Of a stretch of 64,000 bases of DNA, positions 32,334 to 41,684 are shown piece after piece. Each line of letters starts with the position of its first letter. Positions within the stretch are counted from its first letter, which is position 1. The translations under genes were made by a program, and so were the position numbers. The stretch is from Thermus sediminis. Its GTDB lineage: Bacteria > Deinococcota > Deinococci > Deinococcales > Thermaceae. The notes beneath the pieces were generated by a model that worked only from the letters and a program-made list of their open reading frames with translations, was not told the origin of the DNA and ran no database searches. The DNA lies in the NCBI RefSeq assembly GCF_003426945.1, contig NZ_QURO01000004.1, positions 186,001-250,000 of the forward strand, written 5' to 3'.

Positions 32334-33530
32334 GTGCTCCGGATGGCCTGGCGGAACCTCTTCCGCGCCCCCGGGCGGAACCTGACCACGGGGGGCGTGG
32401 TGGCCCTGGTGGTCTTCCTCTCTTTGGTGTTCCTCTCCCTCTATGGAGGGGCCATGGACGCTTTCTTCCGGCTCCTCCTGGAGCGCACGGGCCACCTGGT
32501 GGTGCGGGTCCAGGGTTATGGAGAGAAGGAAAGCCTGGAGGATCTGGCCTTCCTCCCCCCGGCCCTGGAGCTTCCTTCTGGGGCCTGGGCGGAGGGGGTT
32601 TTGGAGGGGGCGGCTCTTCTTATCGCCGGGGAGCGGAGCCGCCCGGTCCTCCTCACGGGCCTCGAGGCCCAGGGCTTCGCCCGACATCAGAGGTTCTTGG
32701 TGGCTGGAAGGCTTCCTGCGGTCTCGGGGGAGGCCCTTCTCGGGGAGGCCTTGGCCCGGGCCCTGAGGGTGGGCCTGGGGGAGGAGGTGGTGGCCTACGC
32801 CCCTGGGGGGATGGGCCTCGGGGTCTACGCCTTCCGGGTGGTGGGGTTGTTGGATCTCCCGGAAACCTCCCTGGAAGTCCGCACCCTTCTGGTGCCTCTG
32901 GAGGATGCCCAGGCCCTCCTCCTCCCCGGGCGGGTGACCCGGCTGGAGGTGCGGCTCCCTGGGGTGGGGCTTTACGAGACCGACCCCTTGGAAGCTCTGA
33001 AGGAAGAGCTCGCCTCCCGCCTCCCCGGTCTGGCGGTGGAAACCTAGCTGGAGGCCAACCCCGCCTACGCCGCCGTCCTCCCCCTTTACGACCTGGTGAT
33101 GGCGGTCTACGTGGGCTTCTTCTTCCTCCTCGGGGGCCTGATCCTGCTCAACGCCCTCTACCTCTCTTTGGTGGAGCGGGTGCGGGAGTTTGGCCTTCTC
33201 CACGCCCTGGGCCTCACCGGGGGGCGGGTGGTGGGCCTGGTGCTCTGGGAGAGCCTCTTCCTGGTGGGGGCGGCAACCCTGGTGGGCCTGGGCTTGGGCC
33301 TTCTCGTCCACCTGGAGATGGCGGACGGCTTCCGCCTGCCCTCGCCGGGCTGGGTTTTGGAGCAGTATCGGGAGTTTGGCCTTCCGGAGGTCCTCTATGG
33401 GCGGCTTGGGGCGAAGGAGGTCCTCCTCACCCTGGGGTACGCCTTCGGGGTAGCCCTCTTGGCGGCCCTCTGGCCCGCCTGGGTGGCCTCGAGGCTGGAG
33501 GCGGTGGAGGCCATGCGCTACGTGCCCTGA
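32334..33530 (+). pseudogene. Second FtsX/MacB-type permease with in-frame TAG
   Basis: GTG at 32334 (or ATG 32343, MAWRNLFRAPGRNL) opens a permease with the same plan as the first: N-terminal helix, periplasmic domain, and C-terminal helices (YVGFFFLLGGLILLNALYLS, then VLWESLFLVGAATLVGLGLG, and a final one). TAG at 33045-33047 interrupts it after LPGLAVET; the same frame resumes as LEANPAYAAVLPLYDLVMAV. A single base change (for example TGG or CAG to TAG) explains it. Without readthrough, the product lacks its membrane core. Confidence 0.85.
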
Positions 33531-33540
33531 AGGAGGGGGT

Positions 33541-34224
33541 ATGCCTATTCTGGAAGCCAAAGGCGTGCGCAAGGTGTACCGGGGGGACGGGGTGGAGACC
33601 GAGGCCCTCCGGGGGGTGGACCTGAAGGTAGAGGCGGGGGAGTTCACCGCCCTGGTGGGCCCCTCAGGGAGCGGCAAGAGCACCCTCTTGCACCTCCTGG
33701 CGGGGCTGGACCTGCCCACAGAGGGGGAGGTCTGGGTTGGGGGGGTGGCCCTTTCCCGGCTTTCCTGCGCCCAGAGGGCCCGCTTCCGCCTGAAGAGAAT
33801 GGGCCTGGTCTTCCAGGCCTACAACCTCTTCCCCGTCCTCACCGCCCTGGAGAACGCCGCCTTCGTCCTGGAGGCTAGGGGGGTGCCCAAGGGGGAGCAG
33901 GAGCGACGGGCGCTTGAATTCTTGGAGGTCTTGGGCCTAAAGGAAAAGGCCCACCGCTTTCCCCGCCAGCTTTCCGGAGGGGAGGAGCAGCGGGTGGCTG
34001 TGGCCCGGGCCTTGGCGGCGGAGCCCCTCATCGTCTTGGCGGACGAGCCCACCGCCAACCTGGACTCCAAGACCGGCTTGGCCCTGATCGAACACATGAA
34101 GGCCTTGAACCGGGAGCGGGGGGTAACCTTCCTCTTCTCCACCCACGACCCCCGCCTCCTGGAGCACGTGGGCCGGGTGGTGCGCTTGGAGGACGGGCGC
34201 ATCGTGGGGGAGGAGTGGCGCTGA
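33541..34224 (+). CDS. LolD/MacB-type ABC transporter ATP-binding protein
   Basis: A 227-residue ATPase preceded by GGAGGGGGT. Walker A GPSGSGKST, Q-loop FQAYNLFPVLTALENAAF, signature LSGGEEQRVAVARALA (Glu replaces the usual Gln), Walker B LIVLADEPTANLD, and FSTHDPRL. This group energises FtsX-type permeases such as LolCE and MacB, which fits the two permeases upstream. The gene is intact although its neighbours carry lesions. Confidence 0.92.
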   Translation: MPILEAKGVRKVYRGDGVETEALRGVDLKVEAGEFTALVGPSGSGKSTLLHLLAGLDLPTEGEVWVGGVALSRLSCAQRARFRLKRMGLVFQAYNLFPVLTALENAAFVLEARGVPKGEQERRALEFLEVLGLKEKAHRFPRQLSGGEEQRVAVARALAAEPLIVLADEPTANLDSKTGLALIEHMKALNRERGVTFLFSTHDPRLLEHVGRVVRLEDGRIVGEEWR

Positions 34225-34541
34225 GGGCCTGGGCTTTGGTGGTCCTCCTCCCCCTGGCGGTGGCCTAGGGGTACCAGATTGGGGTCTACGGCCTTGGGGG
34301 GGCTGTCCTCCACCTAGGGCTTTGGGGCGGCTTTACCCCCTTGCCCTGGGCCGCCCTTCTCCCGGTCTGGGAGAGGTGGGGGTGGTGGGGGGGAGGGGGG
34401 AGCCTCACCTGGTACGGGGAGGCCTTGGTGGAAGGGATAGTCCCCACCGGGACGGCTTCGGCCTGCCTTTTGGGGTTTGGTGAGGGGCCGGTTGGCCTAG
34501 GGGCTTATCAACCCGGGGGGTGGTTTGGGGGTTGGTTCTAG
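34215..34541 (+). pseudogene. Small membrane protein remnant with in-frame TAG
   Basis: A frame overlapping the ATPase stop reads VALRAWALVVLLPLAVA, TAG (34266-34268), then GYQIGVYGLGGAVLHLGLWG and PLPWAALLPVWERWGW. The overlap, coherent codons and hydrophobic segments suggest a last operon gene for a small membrane protein, now stopped early. After about residue 60 the sequence becomes low-complexity Gly/Trp. No family recognised. Confidence 0.4.
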
Positions 34542-34552
34542 CGGAGACTTTT

Positions 34553-34585
34553 AGCACGAGCGCTTAAAATCGTGAAAATAATCAC
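34553..34585 (+). repeat. 33-bp A/T-rich repeat, copy A
   Basis: It starts AGCACGAGCGCTTAAAATCG and ends TAATCAC. It matches the reverse complement of 54483-54515 at 27 of 33 positions. It ends at the stop codon of the minus-strand gene 34582. It is A/T-rich against the G/C-rich background. Confidence 0.5.
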
Positions 34586-35010
34586 CTAAGCTTTCCGAAG
34601 GCGTAGACTAACTCATCCCCCCTCCGCACCACCAAAAGCAGGGCGGGCCTTCCCAGGCCATCATTGAGAACATACTTGGTGCGCACCTCCCCATCCACCG
34701 TGCGCTCCTCCTGCCTCTCCAGGAAATACCCTGCCGCAGCGAAGGCGGTAAGGACCTGTTGGATGAAGGCAGCGTGCAGCTGGCTGGCGAGGCCCCGGGC
34801 AGCGTAGACCTCGAGGTTGTACCCCCGCGCCTCGGGGAAGCGGGCCAGGATGGGCTCCGGGCTTCTGGCCCTGTAGCTGCCCTGGGGCAGGCGGACGGCT
34901 GGGTCCAGGCTCGAGGCCACCGCCGCCACCGCCGTCACCTCCACCAGGGTCTGGGCCAGTCCACCTCCCAAAAAGGCCAGGAGCGTTAAGGCGACCTTCC
35001 ATTGGGCCAT
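34582..35010 (-). CDS. Hypothetical small secreted protein
   Basis: A 142-residue protein with signal peptide MAQWKVALTLLAFLGGGLAQ; ATG at 35010 is chosen for this reason. The mature part has predicted helices (SQLHAAFIQQVLTAFAAAGY) and a C-terminal strand-rich section ending ALLLVVRRGDELVYAFGKLR. No named family. It is transcribed away from the Liv operon and shares a 73-bp intergenic region with it. Confidence 0.7.
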   Translation of the reverse strand: MAQWKVALTLLAFLGGGLAQTLVEVTAVAAVASSLDPAVRLPQGSYRARSPEPILARFPEARGYNLEVYAARGLASQLHAAFIQQVLTAFAAAGYFLERQEERTVDGEVRTKYVLNDGLGRPALLLVVRRGDELVYAFGKLR

Positions 35011-35025
35011 GTCCCCATGATACCC

Positions 35026-35054
35026 TTGCGTTCCTTTAGCCCTCGTGTTATATT
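35026..35054 (+). promoter_or_regulatory. Promoter of the first Liv-type operon
   Basis: TTGCGT (35026-35031), 17-bp spacer, TATATT (35049-35054). Ribosome binding site GGAAGGAGGAG follows before ATG 35084. Confidence 0.65.
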
Positions 35055-35083
35055 CCCGGCAAACCAAGCGGAAGGAGGAGCGC

Positions 35084-36271
35084 ATGATGAAGCGTAGGGA
35101 GTTTTTGCGGAAGCTGGGCGTGGGGTCCTTGGCGGCGGTGGGCATGCCCTATATCGCCACCGCCCAGGCCAGGCCGGTGAGGGTGGCCCTTCTCCTTCCC
35201 CTCACTGGCCCTTTCGCCTTCGCGGGCAACGCAGCGCGGGAAGGGTTTGTGGACGCGGCAGAGTACGTGAACGAAGTCCTAGGAGGCATCGGTGGGCGCA
35301 GGCTAGAGCTCATCGTGGAGGACACGGGCTACGACGTGGCCAGGGGCACGGCGGCCTTCAACCGGGTCCTTGCCCGGGAGCGGCCCGAGGAGCTCCTCTT
35401 CCTCTATGGGGACTCCACCGGCCTCTCCAAGGCCCTGGCCCCGGAGATCACCCGCCTGGGCCTGCCCTACTCGGCCACGAGCTTTGCCAACGAGCTGGCC
35501 GATCCCAAAACCTACCCCACCATCTTCGTCTTCGGCCCCACCTACGATGACATGATGGAGGCCCTCTTGCGCCAGGTACGCCTTCAGAGGGGACGGGCCA
35601 GGATCGCCCTGGTCTACTCCAACACCGAGTTCGGGCGCGACCCCATCCCCTACGCCAAGGAGCGGGCCAGGGCCTTGGGCATGGAGGTGGTCCACGAGGA
35701 GGTTACTCCCCCGGCCTTCACGGACGCCACCCCCGTGGTCCTGAACCTCCGGCGGGCCAACCCCGACTTCGTGATCCTCCAAGGCTATGCCCTCTCCGTG
35801 GAGCCCCTGATCCTCAGGGTTGCCCGGGAGCAGGGCCTTAGGGCCCAGTTCATGGGCACCTACTACTCCGCCGAGCTGGCCCTCATCCAGCGGGCCGGGC
35901 CCGCCGCCGAGGGCTTCACCGTCACCTACCACAACCCCTACTGGTACGATACCTTGGCCCCCGTGGTGGAGGAGATGCGTAGGTTCCGCCAAAGGAAGGG
36001 CCGGGACGTCTCCTACCGCACCACTTACTACATGGGCAGCCTGGCCGTGATCTTCGGGCTGGCCGAGGCCATGCGCCGTGCCGCCCAGGCGGGCAGGCTT
36101 ACCCGGGCGGGGGTAGTGGAGCACCTGGACAAGATCGGCGACTACAACGCCATGGGGCTTGTCCGGAGCTACCAGTTCGTGAACCACCGCCTGCCCCACA
36201 CCAAGCTCTACCGGGCGAGCGTGCGGGAGGGGCGTTTCAACGCCATCACCGACTGGGTCAGCCTGGCCTAG
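35084..36271 (+). CDS. ABC transporter substrate-binding protein, branched-chain amino acid (LivK) type
   Basis: A 395-residue periplasmic binding protein of the Leu/Ile/Val family. The N-terminus, MMKRREFLRKLGVGSLAAVG, is a twin-arginine type signal, unusual for this family but common in Thermus. The mature part has RVALLLPLTGPFAFAGNAAR, the hinge GDSTGLSKALAPE and YTNTEFGRD-like blocks (ALVYSNTEFGRDPIPYAKE). The substrate is not deducible; the acyl-CoA ligase in the operon suggests a carboxylic or aromatic acid rather than an amino acid. Confidence 0.88.
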   Translation: MMKRREFLRKLGVGSLAAVGMPYIATAQARPVRVALLLPLTGPFAFAGNAAREGFVDAAEYVNEVLGGIGGRRLELIVEDTGYDVARGTAAFNRVLARERPEELLFLYGDSTGLSKALAPEITRLGLPYSATSFANELADPKTYPTIFVFGPTYDDMMEALLRQVRLQRGRARIALVYSNTEFGRDPIPYAKERARALGMEVVHEEVTPPAFTDATPVVLNLRRANPDFVILQGYALSVEPLILRVAREQGLRAQFMGTYYSAELALIQRAGPAAEGFTVTYHNPYWYDTLAPVVEEMRRFRQRKGRDVSYRTTYYMGSLAVIFGLAEAMRRAAQAGRLTRAGVVEHLDKIGDYNAMGLVRSYQFVNHRLPHTKLYRASVREGRFNAITDWVSLA

Positions 36272-36310
36272 GCCCCCCTTGGAACCATCCGGGGCCCTGC
36301 GGAGGCACCT

Positions 36311-37186
36311 GTGTCCGACCTCCTGCCCTACCTCATCGGCGGCCTGGCCAACGGGGCCCTCTACGGCCTCCTGGCCCTGGGCTTCGTCCTGGTCTACCGG
36401 GCCACCAGCGTGGTCAACTTCGCCATCGGGGAGTTCCTCCTCCTGGGGGCCTACCTCACCTATACCTTCGCCCTCCTCCTGCCCCTTCCCGCCGCCCTCC
36501 TGGCCGCCCTGCCCCCTGCCTTTCTCTTTGGCCTCTTGGTGGAGCGGGGCTTCGTGCGTCCCCTTTTGGGCCGGAACGTGGTGGCGGTGATCATGGCCAC
36601 CATCGGCCTGGCAGCAGCCCTAGACGGCGGGGTGCAGCTCGTCTGGGGCCCTGACCTCAAGTACCTCCCGGGAGGCCTCCCTGACCTAGGCTTTGCGGCG
36701 GGGGAGGTCTTCGTCTCCTCCCGGGCGGTTTGGAACCTCCTTCTGGCCCTACCCCTAGGCTTGGGCCTCCTCCTGCTTTTGCGGAAGAGCCGTTACGGCA
36801 TCCTGGTGCGGGCCATCTCTGAGCGGGAGGTGGCCGCTTTAGCCTTTGGCATCCCCACGGCCCGCATCCTGGCCGGGGTCTGGGGGGTTTCCGCCCTTTT
36901 CGCCACCCTGGCGGGGGCCCTCCTGGCGGTCGCCAGCGGGGTGGACCACAACCTGGTCTTCTTTGGCCTCAAGGTCTTCCCCGTGGCCATCCTGGGAGGG
37001 TTTGACTCCGTGGGCGGAGCCTTGGTGGCCGGGTTCCTGCTGGGGGCCCTCGAGGCCCTCTCCCAGCGCTACCTGGAGCCCTTTCTCCCCGGCTTCACCG
37101 AGGCCCTGCCCTTCCTGGTGGTCCTCCTGGTGCTGCTCTTCAGGCCCTACGGCCTTTTCGGCCAGCGGCAGATCGAGAGGGTGTGA
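36311..37186 (+). CDS. LivH-type ABC permease
   Basis: A 291-residue polytopic permease; GTG start at 36311. LANGALYGLLALGFVLVYRATSVVNFAIGEF is the family opening, and RKSRYGILVRAISEREVAALAFGI carries the coupling region that contacts the ATPase. It is predicted to pair with the LivM-type permease at 40591. The stop overlaps the following ATPase start by 4 bp. Confidence 0.9.
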   Translation: MSDLLPYLIGGLANGALYGLLALGFVLVYRATSVVNFAIGEFLLLGAYLTYTFALLLPLPAALLAALPPAFLFGLLVERGFVRPLLGRNVVAVIMATIGLAAALDGGVQLVWGPDLKYLPGGLPDLGFAAGEVFVSSRAVWNLLLALPLGLGLLLLLRKSRYGILVRAISEREVAALAFGIPTARILAGVWGVSALFATLAGALLAVASGVDHNLVFFGLKVFPVAILGGFDSVGGALVAGFLLGALEALSQRYLEPFLPGFTEALPFLVVLLVLLFRPYGLFGQRQIERV

Positions 37187-37962
37187 TGCTTTCCGTGGAG
37201 AACCTCAAGGTAGTCTACCGGGGGGTGATCCTGGCCCTGGACGGGGTCTCCCTGGAGGTGCGGGAAGGGGAGGCCGTGGCCCTTCTCGGCCCCAACGGGG
37301 CGGGGAAGAGCTCCTTGGTGCGGGCCGTGGCCGGACTCCTCCCCAAGTTCGAGGGCCGGGTCCTGGACGGGCGCATCCGCTTCCAGGGCCAGGAGGCCAC
37401 CCATCTGGACCCAGGGCGGATCTCCGCCTTGGGGCTCACCACCGTCCTCGAGGGACGCCCCATCTTCCGCTACCTGACCCCCGTGGAAAACCTGGTGGCG
37501 GCGGGCTATCGCCTTTCGCCGAGGGAGCTTAAGGAGGGGATGGAGGAGGTCTTCGCCCGCTTCCCCCGCCTCTACGAACGTCGCCACGAGCAGGCGGGCT
37601 ACCTCTCCGGGGGGGAGCAGCAGATGCTCCTCCTGGGCATGGCCCTCCTCACCCGGCCCAGGCTTCTCGTGGTGGACGAGCCCTCCCTAGGCCTCGCCCC
37701 TAGGCTGGTGGCCGAGGTCATGGCCACCCTGGACGCCCTGAGGCGGGAAAAGGGCCTTGCCCTTCTCCTGGTGGAGCAGAACGCCCGGGCAGCCCTCTCC
37801 ATTGTGGACCGGGTCTACGTGCTGGAGCGGGGCCGGTTGGTCTTCGAGGGGGACGCCCAGGCGGCCAGGGAGGACCAGGACGTGATGGAGTTCTACCTGG
37901 GCAAGGAGGAGGTGGGCTTCCGCCAGGCCCGGCGCTACCGGAGGAGGAAGCGGTGGGTATGA
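37183..37962 (+). CDS. LivF-type ABC ATP-binding protein
   Basis: A 259-residue ATPase. Walker A GPNGAGKSS, signature LSGGEQQMLLLGMAL, Walker B LLVVDEPSLGLAP and H-loop VEQNAR, which are characteristic of LivF. The C-terminal end is slightly extended (RQARRYRRRKRWV). It overlaps both neighbours and is translationally coupled with livG. Confidence 0.92.
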   Translation: MMLSVENLKVVYRGVILALDGVSLEVREGEAVALLGPNGAGKSSLVRAVAGLLPKFEGRVLDGRIRFQGQEATHLDPGRISALGLTTVLEGRPIFRYLTPVENLVAAGYRLSPRELKEGMEEVFARFPRLYERRHEQAGYLSGGEQQMLLLGMALLTRPRLLVVDEPSLGLAPRLVAEVMATLDALRREKGLALLLVEQNARAALSIVDRVYVLERGRLVFEGDAQAAREDQDVMEFYLGKEEVGFRQARRYRRRKRWV

Positions 37963-38729
37963 GCCTATCCCAAAGGAGGGAAGCGGTGATCCTCGAGGCC
38001 AAGAACCTTCACCTCTCCTTCAGGGGGGTGAAGGCCCTCGCCGGGGTGGAGTTTTCCGTAAGCGAGGGGGAGTTCTTCGCTGTCATCGGCCCCAACGGAG
38101 CGGGGAAGACCACCCTCCTCAACGTCCTCTCCGGGGTCTACGAGCCGGAACGGGGGGAGGTGGTCTTCCTGGGGGAAAACCTAAGGGGAAAGTCTCCCCA
38201 AGAGCGGGCCCGCATGGGCCTTGGGCGCACCTTCCAGGGCCTGGAGATCTTCCGGGGGATGAGCGTCTTGGAAAACGTGAAGCTAGGGGCGGAGCTGGCC
38301 TTGGGGAGCTACCCCCTGGCCCTGCCCAAGGCGGAGCGGGAGTGGCGGCTAAGGGCCTGGGCGGAGGAGGTCTTGGACTACCTCCACCTCTCCCCCTTCC
38401 GCCACGCGCCCGCGGGGATGCTGCCCTACGGGCTGCAGAAGCGGGTGGAGGTGGCCCGGGCCCTAGCGGGGCGGCCCAAGCTCCTTCTCCTGGACGAGCC
38501 CATGGCCGGGCTCGCCTTGGAGGAGAAGCAGGACCTGGCCCGCTTCCTCCTGGACGCCAGGGAGGAGTGGGGGGTGACCCTCCTTTGGGTGGAGCACGAC
38601 CTCCGCGCGGTGCTGGAGCTTTCCGATAGGGTTCTGGTCCTCTCCTACGGGGAGGTGCTCTACTACGGCTCCCCTACCGGGGTGCGCCAGGACCCCAGAG
38701 TGGTGGAGGCCTACCTGGGCCAGGCGTGA
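37959..38729 (+). CDS. LivG-type ABC ATP-binding protein
   Basis: A 256-residue ATPase. ATG at 37959 overlaps the livF stop as ATGA. Walker A GPNGAGKTT, the long LivG insertion around LGRTFQGLEIFRGMSVLENV, Walker B LLLLDEPMAGLA and H-loop VEHDLRAVLEL. The signature motif is PYGLQKRVEVARAL in place of LSGG/LPYG-type sequences, as usual for this subgroup. It works with LivF as a heterodimer. Confidence 0.92.
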   Translation: MSLSQRREAVILEAKNLHLSFRGVKALAGVEFSVSEGEFFAVIGPNGAGKTTLLNVLSGVYEPERGEVVFLGENLRGKSPQERARMGLGRTFQGLEIFRGMSVLENVKLGAELALGSYPLALPKAEREWRLRAWAEEVLDYLHLSPFRHAPAGMLPYGLQKRVEVARALAGRPKLLLLDEPMAGLALEEKQDLARFLLDAREEWGVTLLWVEHDLRAVLELSDRVLVLSYGEVLYYGSPTGVRQDPRVVEAYLGQA

Positions 38730-38735
38730 GGGAAT

Positions 38736-40589
38736 ATGCAGGGAACGCTTCTGGAACACCTGTACCGGCACGCCCAGGAGCAGCCGAATGCCCCGGCCCT
38801 CAGGGTGAAGCGCCTGGGTGTCTGGCAGAAGACCTCCTGGCGGGATCTCCTGGAGCGGGTGCTGTGTCTCGCTGGGGGGCTTGCTGCCCTGGGCCTGAGG
38901 GATGGGGAGGTCCTCGCCATCCTGGGCCACAACGCCCCGGAGTGGGTGGAGGCCGAGCTCGCCGCCCAGGTCCTGGGGGCCTTTCCCATGGGCATCTACG
39001 CCGACGCCATGCCCGAGGAGGTGGGTTACTTCTTGGAGTTCACAGGGGCCAGAGGGATCGTGGTCTCCGACGAGGAGCAACTGGACAAGGTCTACCCCTA
39101 CCTCCACCTCCTGGACTTCGTCCTGGTCTGGGAGGAGGCGGGGATGAGCCGCCACTTCGGGGGCAAGGTGCGCCGCTTCAGCCAGGCCTTTGGGGACCGC
39201 AGGGTGGGGGAGGAGGCCCTAAAGGGGCGGCGGCCCCAGGAGACCGCCCTCCTCGCCCCTACCTCGGGGACCACGGGGCGGAGCAAACTGGCCATGCTCT
39301 CCCACGCCAACCTTCTCGCTGGGCACCGGGCCCTCGCCCAAGCCCTGGGCTTCCAGAAGGGGGCCTGGGTCTTCAGCTACCTGCCCCTTCCCTGGATCGG
39401 GGAGCAGATGCTCACCGTGGTCCAGAGCCTGGTGGAGGGCTTCACCGTCCACTTCCCCGAGGACCCCACCACCCTCCGGGAGGACCTCAAGGAGGTGCAG
39501 CCCGACTTCTTCCTGGCTCCGCCCAGGCTCTGGGAGGACATGGCGAGCCTCATCCAAAGCCGCATGGCCGATGCCGACCCTCTCAAGGGGTTCTTCTACC
39601 GCGTAGGGATGGGGGCGCTGTTGGAGGGGGCAAGCCGGGAGTTCCGGGGGGAGGGGGTGGGCCTCTGGCTGGGGCTCAAGCGGGCCCTCTTCTACCCCCT
39701 CATCGCCAGGCCCCTCCGGGCCAGGCTCGGCCTCGCTGCCTGCCGCATCGCCGTCACCGGGGGGGCACCTCTGGGCCCCGAGGTCTTCACCTTCTTCCGG
39801 GCCCTGGGTCTGGACATCCGCCAGGTCTATGGCCAGTCGGAGACGGCCGCCGCCACCACCGCCCATACCATAGGGGACGCCCCCCCCGAGACCGTGGGGC
39901 CCCCTCTCCCCGGTGCGGAAGTGCGCCTGAGCGAGGAGGGGGAGATCCAGGTAAAAGGCCCCCAGGTCTTTCAGGGCTACTTCAAGCAGGAAGCAGCCAC
40001 CCAGGAGAGCTTCACCGCGGACGGCTTCTTCCGCACCGGGGACGCGGGTTTCTTTGACGAGCGGGGGCACCTGGTCATCCTAGGCCGGGTGAAGGAGGTG
40101 GGGGCCCTTCTGGACGGCACCCGCTTCGCCCCCCAGTTCCTGGAGAACCGCCTCAAGTACTCCCCCTACATCCGGGAGGCCGTGGTCCTGGGCCACGGCA
40201 AGCCCTTTGTCACCGCCCTCATTGAGCTGGACCCGGAGAACGTGCAGAACTGGGCCAGAAGGCGGGGCCTCCCCTTCACCACCTACCTCTCCCTCACGGA
40301 GCGCCCCGAGGTCCGGGCCCTGATCGCCGAGGAGATCCGCATGGTGAACCAGACCCTGCCGGAGAGGCTCAAGGTCCGCCGCTTCGCCATCCTGCCCAAG
40401 GAGCTCCACCCCGACGATGAGGAGATCACCCGCACCCGGAAGGTGCGCCGCCAGGTGGTGGAGGCTCGCTACGGCCCGGTGATCCGAGCCCTCTACGGGG
40501 GAGGGGGGCAGGTGGAGGTGGTCCTCCCCATCCGCTACCTGGAGGGGGAGGGGAGGCTTCAGGCCACCCTCGAGGTCCAGGAGGTCTAG
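38736..40589 (+). CDS. AMP-forming acyl-CoA synthetase (FadD15-like)
   Basis: A 617-residue ANL-superfamily ligase. The phosphate-binding motif is APTSGTTGRSKLAM, the adenine motif VYGQSETAAATT (here with Q), and DGFFRTGDAGFFDERGHL with ILGRVKE follows; the C-terminal catalytic Lys lies in the ..TRTRKVRR.. block. It makes acyl-CoA from a carboxylic acid and ATP. Its position between transporter genes (livG before, livM after) suggests that imported acid is trapped as its CoA ester. Confidence 0.9.
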   Translation: MQGTLLEHLYRHAQEQPNAPALRVKRLGVWQKTSWRDLLERVLCLAGGLAALGLRDGEVLAILGHNAPEWVEAELAAQVLGAFPMGIYADAMPEEVGYFLEFTGARGIVVSDEEQLDKVYPYLHLLDFVLVWEEAGMSRHFGGKVRRFSQAFGDRRVGEEALKGRRPQETALLAPTSGTTGRSKLAMLSHANLLAGHRALAQALGFQKGAWVFSYLPLPWIGEQMLTVVQSLVEGFTVHFPEDPTTLREDLKEVQPDFFLAPPRLWEDMASLIQSRMADADPLKGFFYRVGMGALLEGASREFRGEGVGLWLGLKRALFYPLIARPLRARLGLAACRIAVTGGAPLGPEVFTFFRALGLDIRQVYGQSETAAATTAHTIGDAPPETVGPPLPGAEVRLSEEGEIQVKGPQVFQGYFKQEAATQESFTADGFFRTGDAGFFDERGHLVILGRVKEVGALLDGTRFAPQFLENRLKYSPYIREAVVLGHGKPFVTALIELDPENVQNWARRRGLPFTTYLSLTERPEVRALIAEEIRMVNQTLPERLKVRRFAILPKELHPDDEEITRTRKVRRQVVEARYGPVIRALYGGGGQVEVVLPIRYLEGEGRLQATLEVQEV

Positions 40590-40590
40590 G

Positions 40591-41658
40591 GTGTACGCCC
40601 TTTCCAAGCGCCTCACCGACGCCTTCAGCCGCCGCTATGCCCGGGCGGTGCGGGAAACCTACCGGGAGGACGAGGCCTACGCCAGCACCCCTCTGGGGAG
40701 GCTCGCCCTTTACGCCTTCCTCGCCCTTCTCCTCCTCCTGCCCCTTCTCCTAGGCCCCTATCCCATGTACGTGGCCACCCTGGTGGCCATCGGGGCCCTC
40801 TCCGCCCTGGGGCTCCACCTCCTGGTGGGCGGGGCGGGGCAGATCTCCCTGGGCCACGCCGCCTTCATGGGGGTGGGGGCCTACGCGGCCAGCCACCTCA
40901 CGGGCCCCCTGGCCCCTTTGGGCATCCTCCTGGGCGGGGGCATCGCCGCCCTCCTGGGCTTAGCCCTGGGCCTCCCCTCCCTGCGCATCAAGGGGGTGTA
41001 CCTGGCCATCGCCACCCTGGCCTTCCAGTTCCTGGCGGACTACGTGTTCAAGAGCTGGGAGGCGGTCACCGGGGGCATCCGGGGCCGCACCCTGCCCCCA
41101 GCAGAGTTTTTGGGCTTTACCCTGGACTCCGCGGATAGGCTCTGGTACCTGGTCCTCCTCTTCCTCCTCCCTCTCTTCCTCTACGGCAAGCGCCTCCTCA
41201 TGACCCGGGCCGGGCGGGCCTTCATGGCGGTGCGGGACAACGACCTATCCGCCCGGGTGGCTGGGGTGGACCTCACCCGGGTGAAGCTCCTGGCCTTCGC
41301 CCTTTCCGCCTTCTACGCCGGGGTGGCAGGGGGGCTTTTGGCCCAGCTCTACAGGGCGGTGACCCCAGAGTACTTCCCCCTTGGCGTCAGCATCCAGTAC
41401 CTGGCCATGGTCATCGTGGGCGGGGCGGGAACGGTCCTGGGGGCGGTCCTTGGGGCCTTCTTCGTCCTCCTCATCCCCGAGGTCCTGAATAGCTACGTGG
41501 GAGCCTTAGGGCCCCAGTACGCCGCGGCCCTCGCTGCCTGGCGCAACGTCCTCTTTGGCCTCCTGATCCTGGTCTTCCTGATCCTCGAGCCCCTGGGCCT
41601 GGTGGGGCTTTGGGGGCGGGTGAAGAACTACTTCCGCACCTGGCCGCTGCCGTACTGA
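40591..41658 (+). CDS. LivM-type ABC permease
   Basis: A 355-residue polytopic permease; GTG at 40591, one base after the ligase stop. LLVGGAGQISLGHAAFMGVGAYAASHL and the coupling segment RAGRAFMAVRDNDLSARVAGVDLTRVKLLAFALSAFYAG are diagnostic of LivM. An N-terminal cytoplasmic extension of about 40 residues (SRRYARAVRETYREDEAYAS) is longer than usual. It completes the transporter begun at 35084. Confidence 0.92.
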   Translation: MYALSKRLTDAFSRRYARAVRETYREDEAYASTPLGRLALYAFLALLLLLPLLLGPYPMYVATLVAIGALSALGLHLLVGGAGQISLGHAAFMGVGAYAASHLTGPLAPLGILLGGGIAALLGLALGLPSLRIKGVYLAIATLAFQFLADYVFKSWEAVTGGIRGRTLPPAEFLGFTLDSADRLWYLVLLFLLPLFLYGKRLLMTRAGRAFMAVRDNDLSARVAGVDLTRVKLLAFALSAFYAGVAGGLLAQLYRAVTPEYFPLGVSIQYLAMVIVGGAGTVLGAVLGAFFVLLIPEVLNSYVGALGPQYAAALAAWRNVLFGLLILVFLILEPLGLVGLWGRVKNYFRTWPLPY

Positions 41659-41684
41659 GGCCCTGTCTGGGCGGGGATGCGGGC

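Noticed and set aside
34553-34585. Terminator of the minus-strand gene at 34582
   Set aside because: The sequence overlaps the stop codon and gives no stem followed by T residues on the minus strand.
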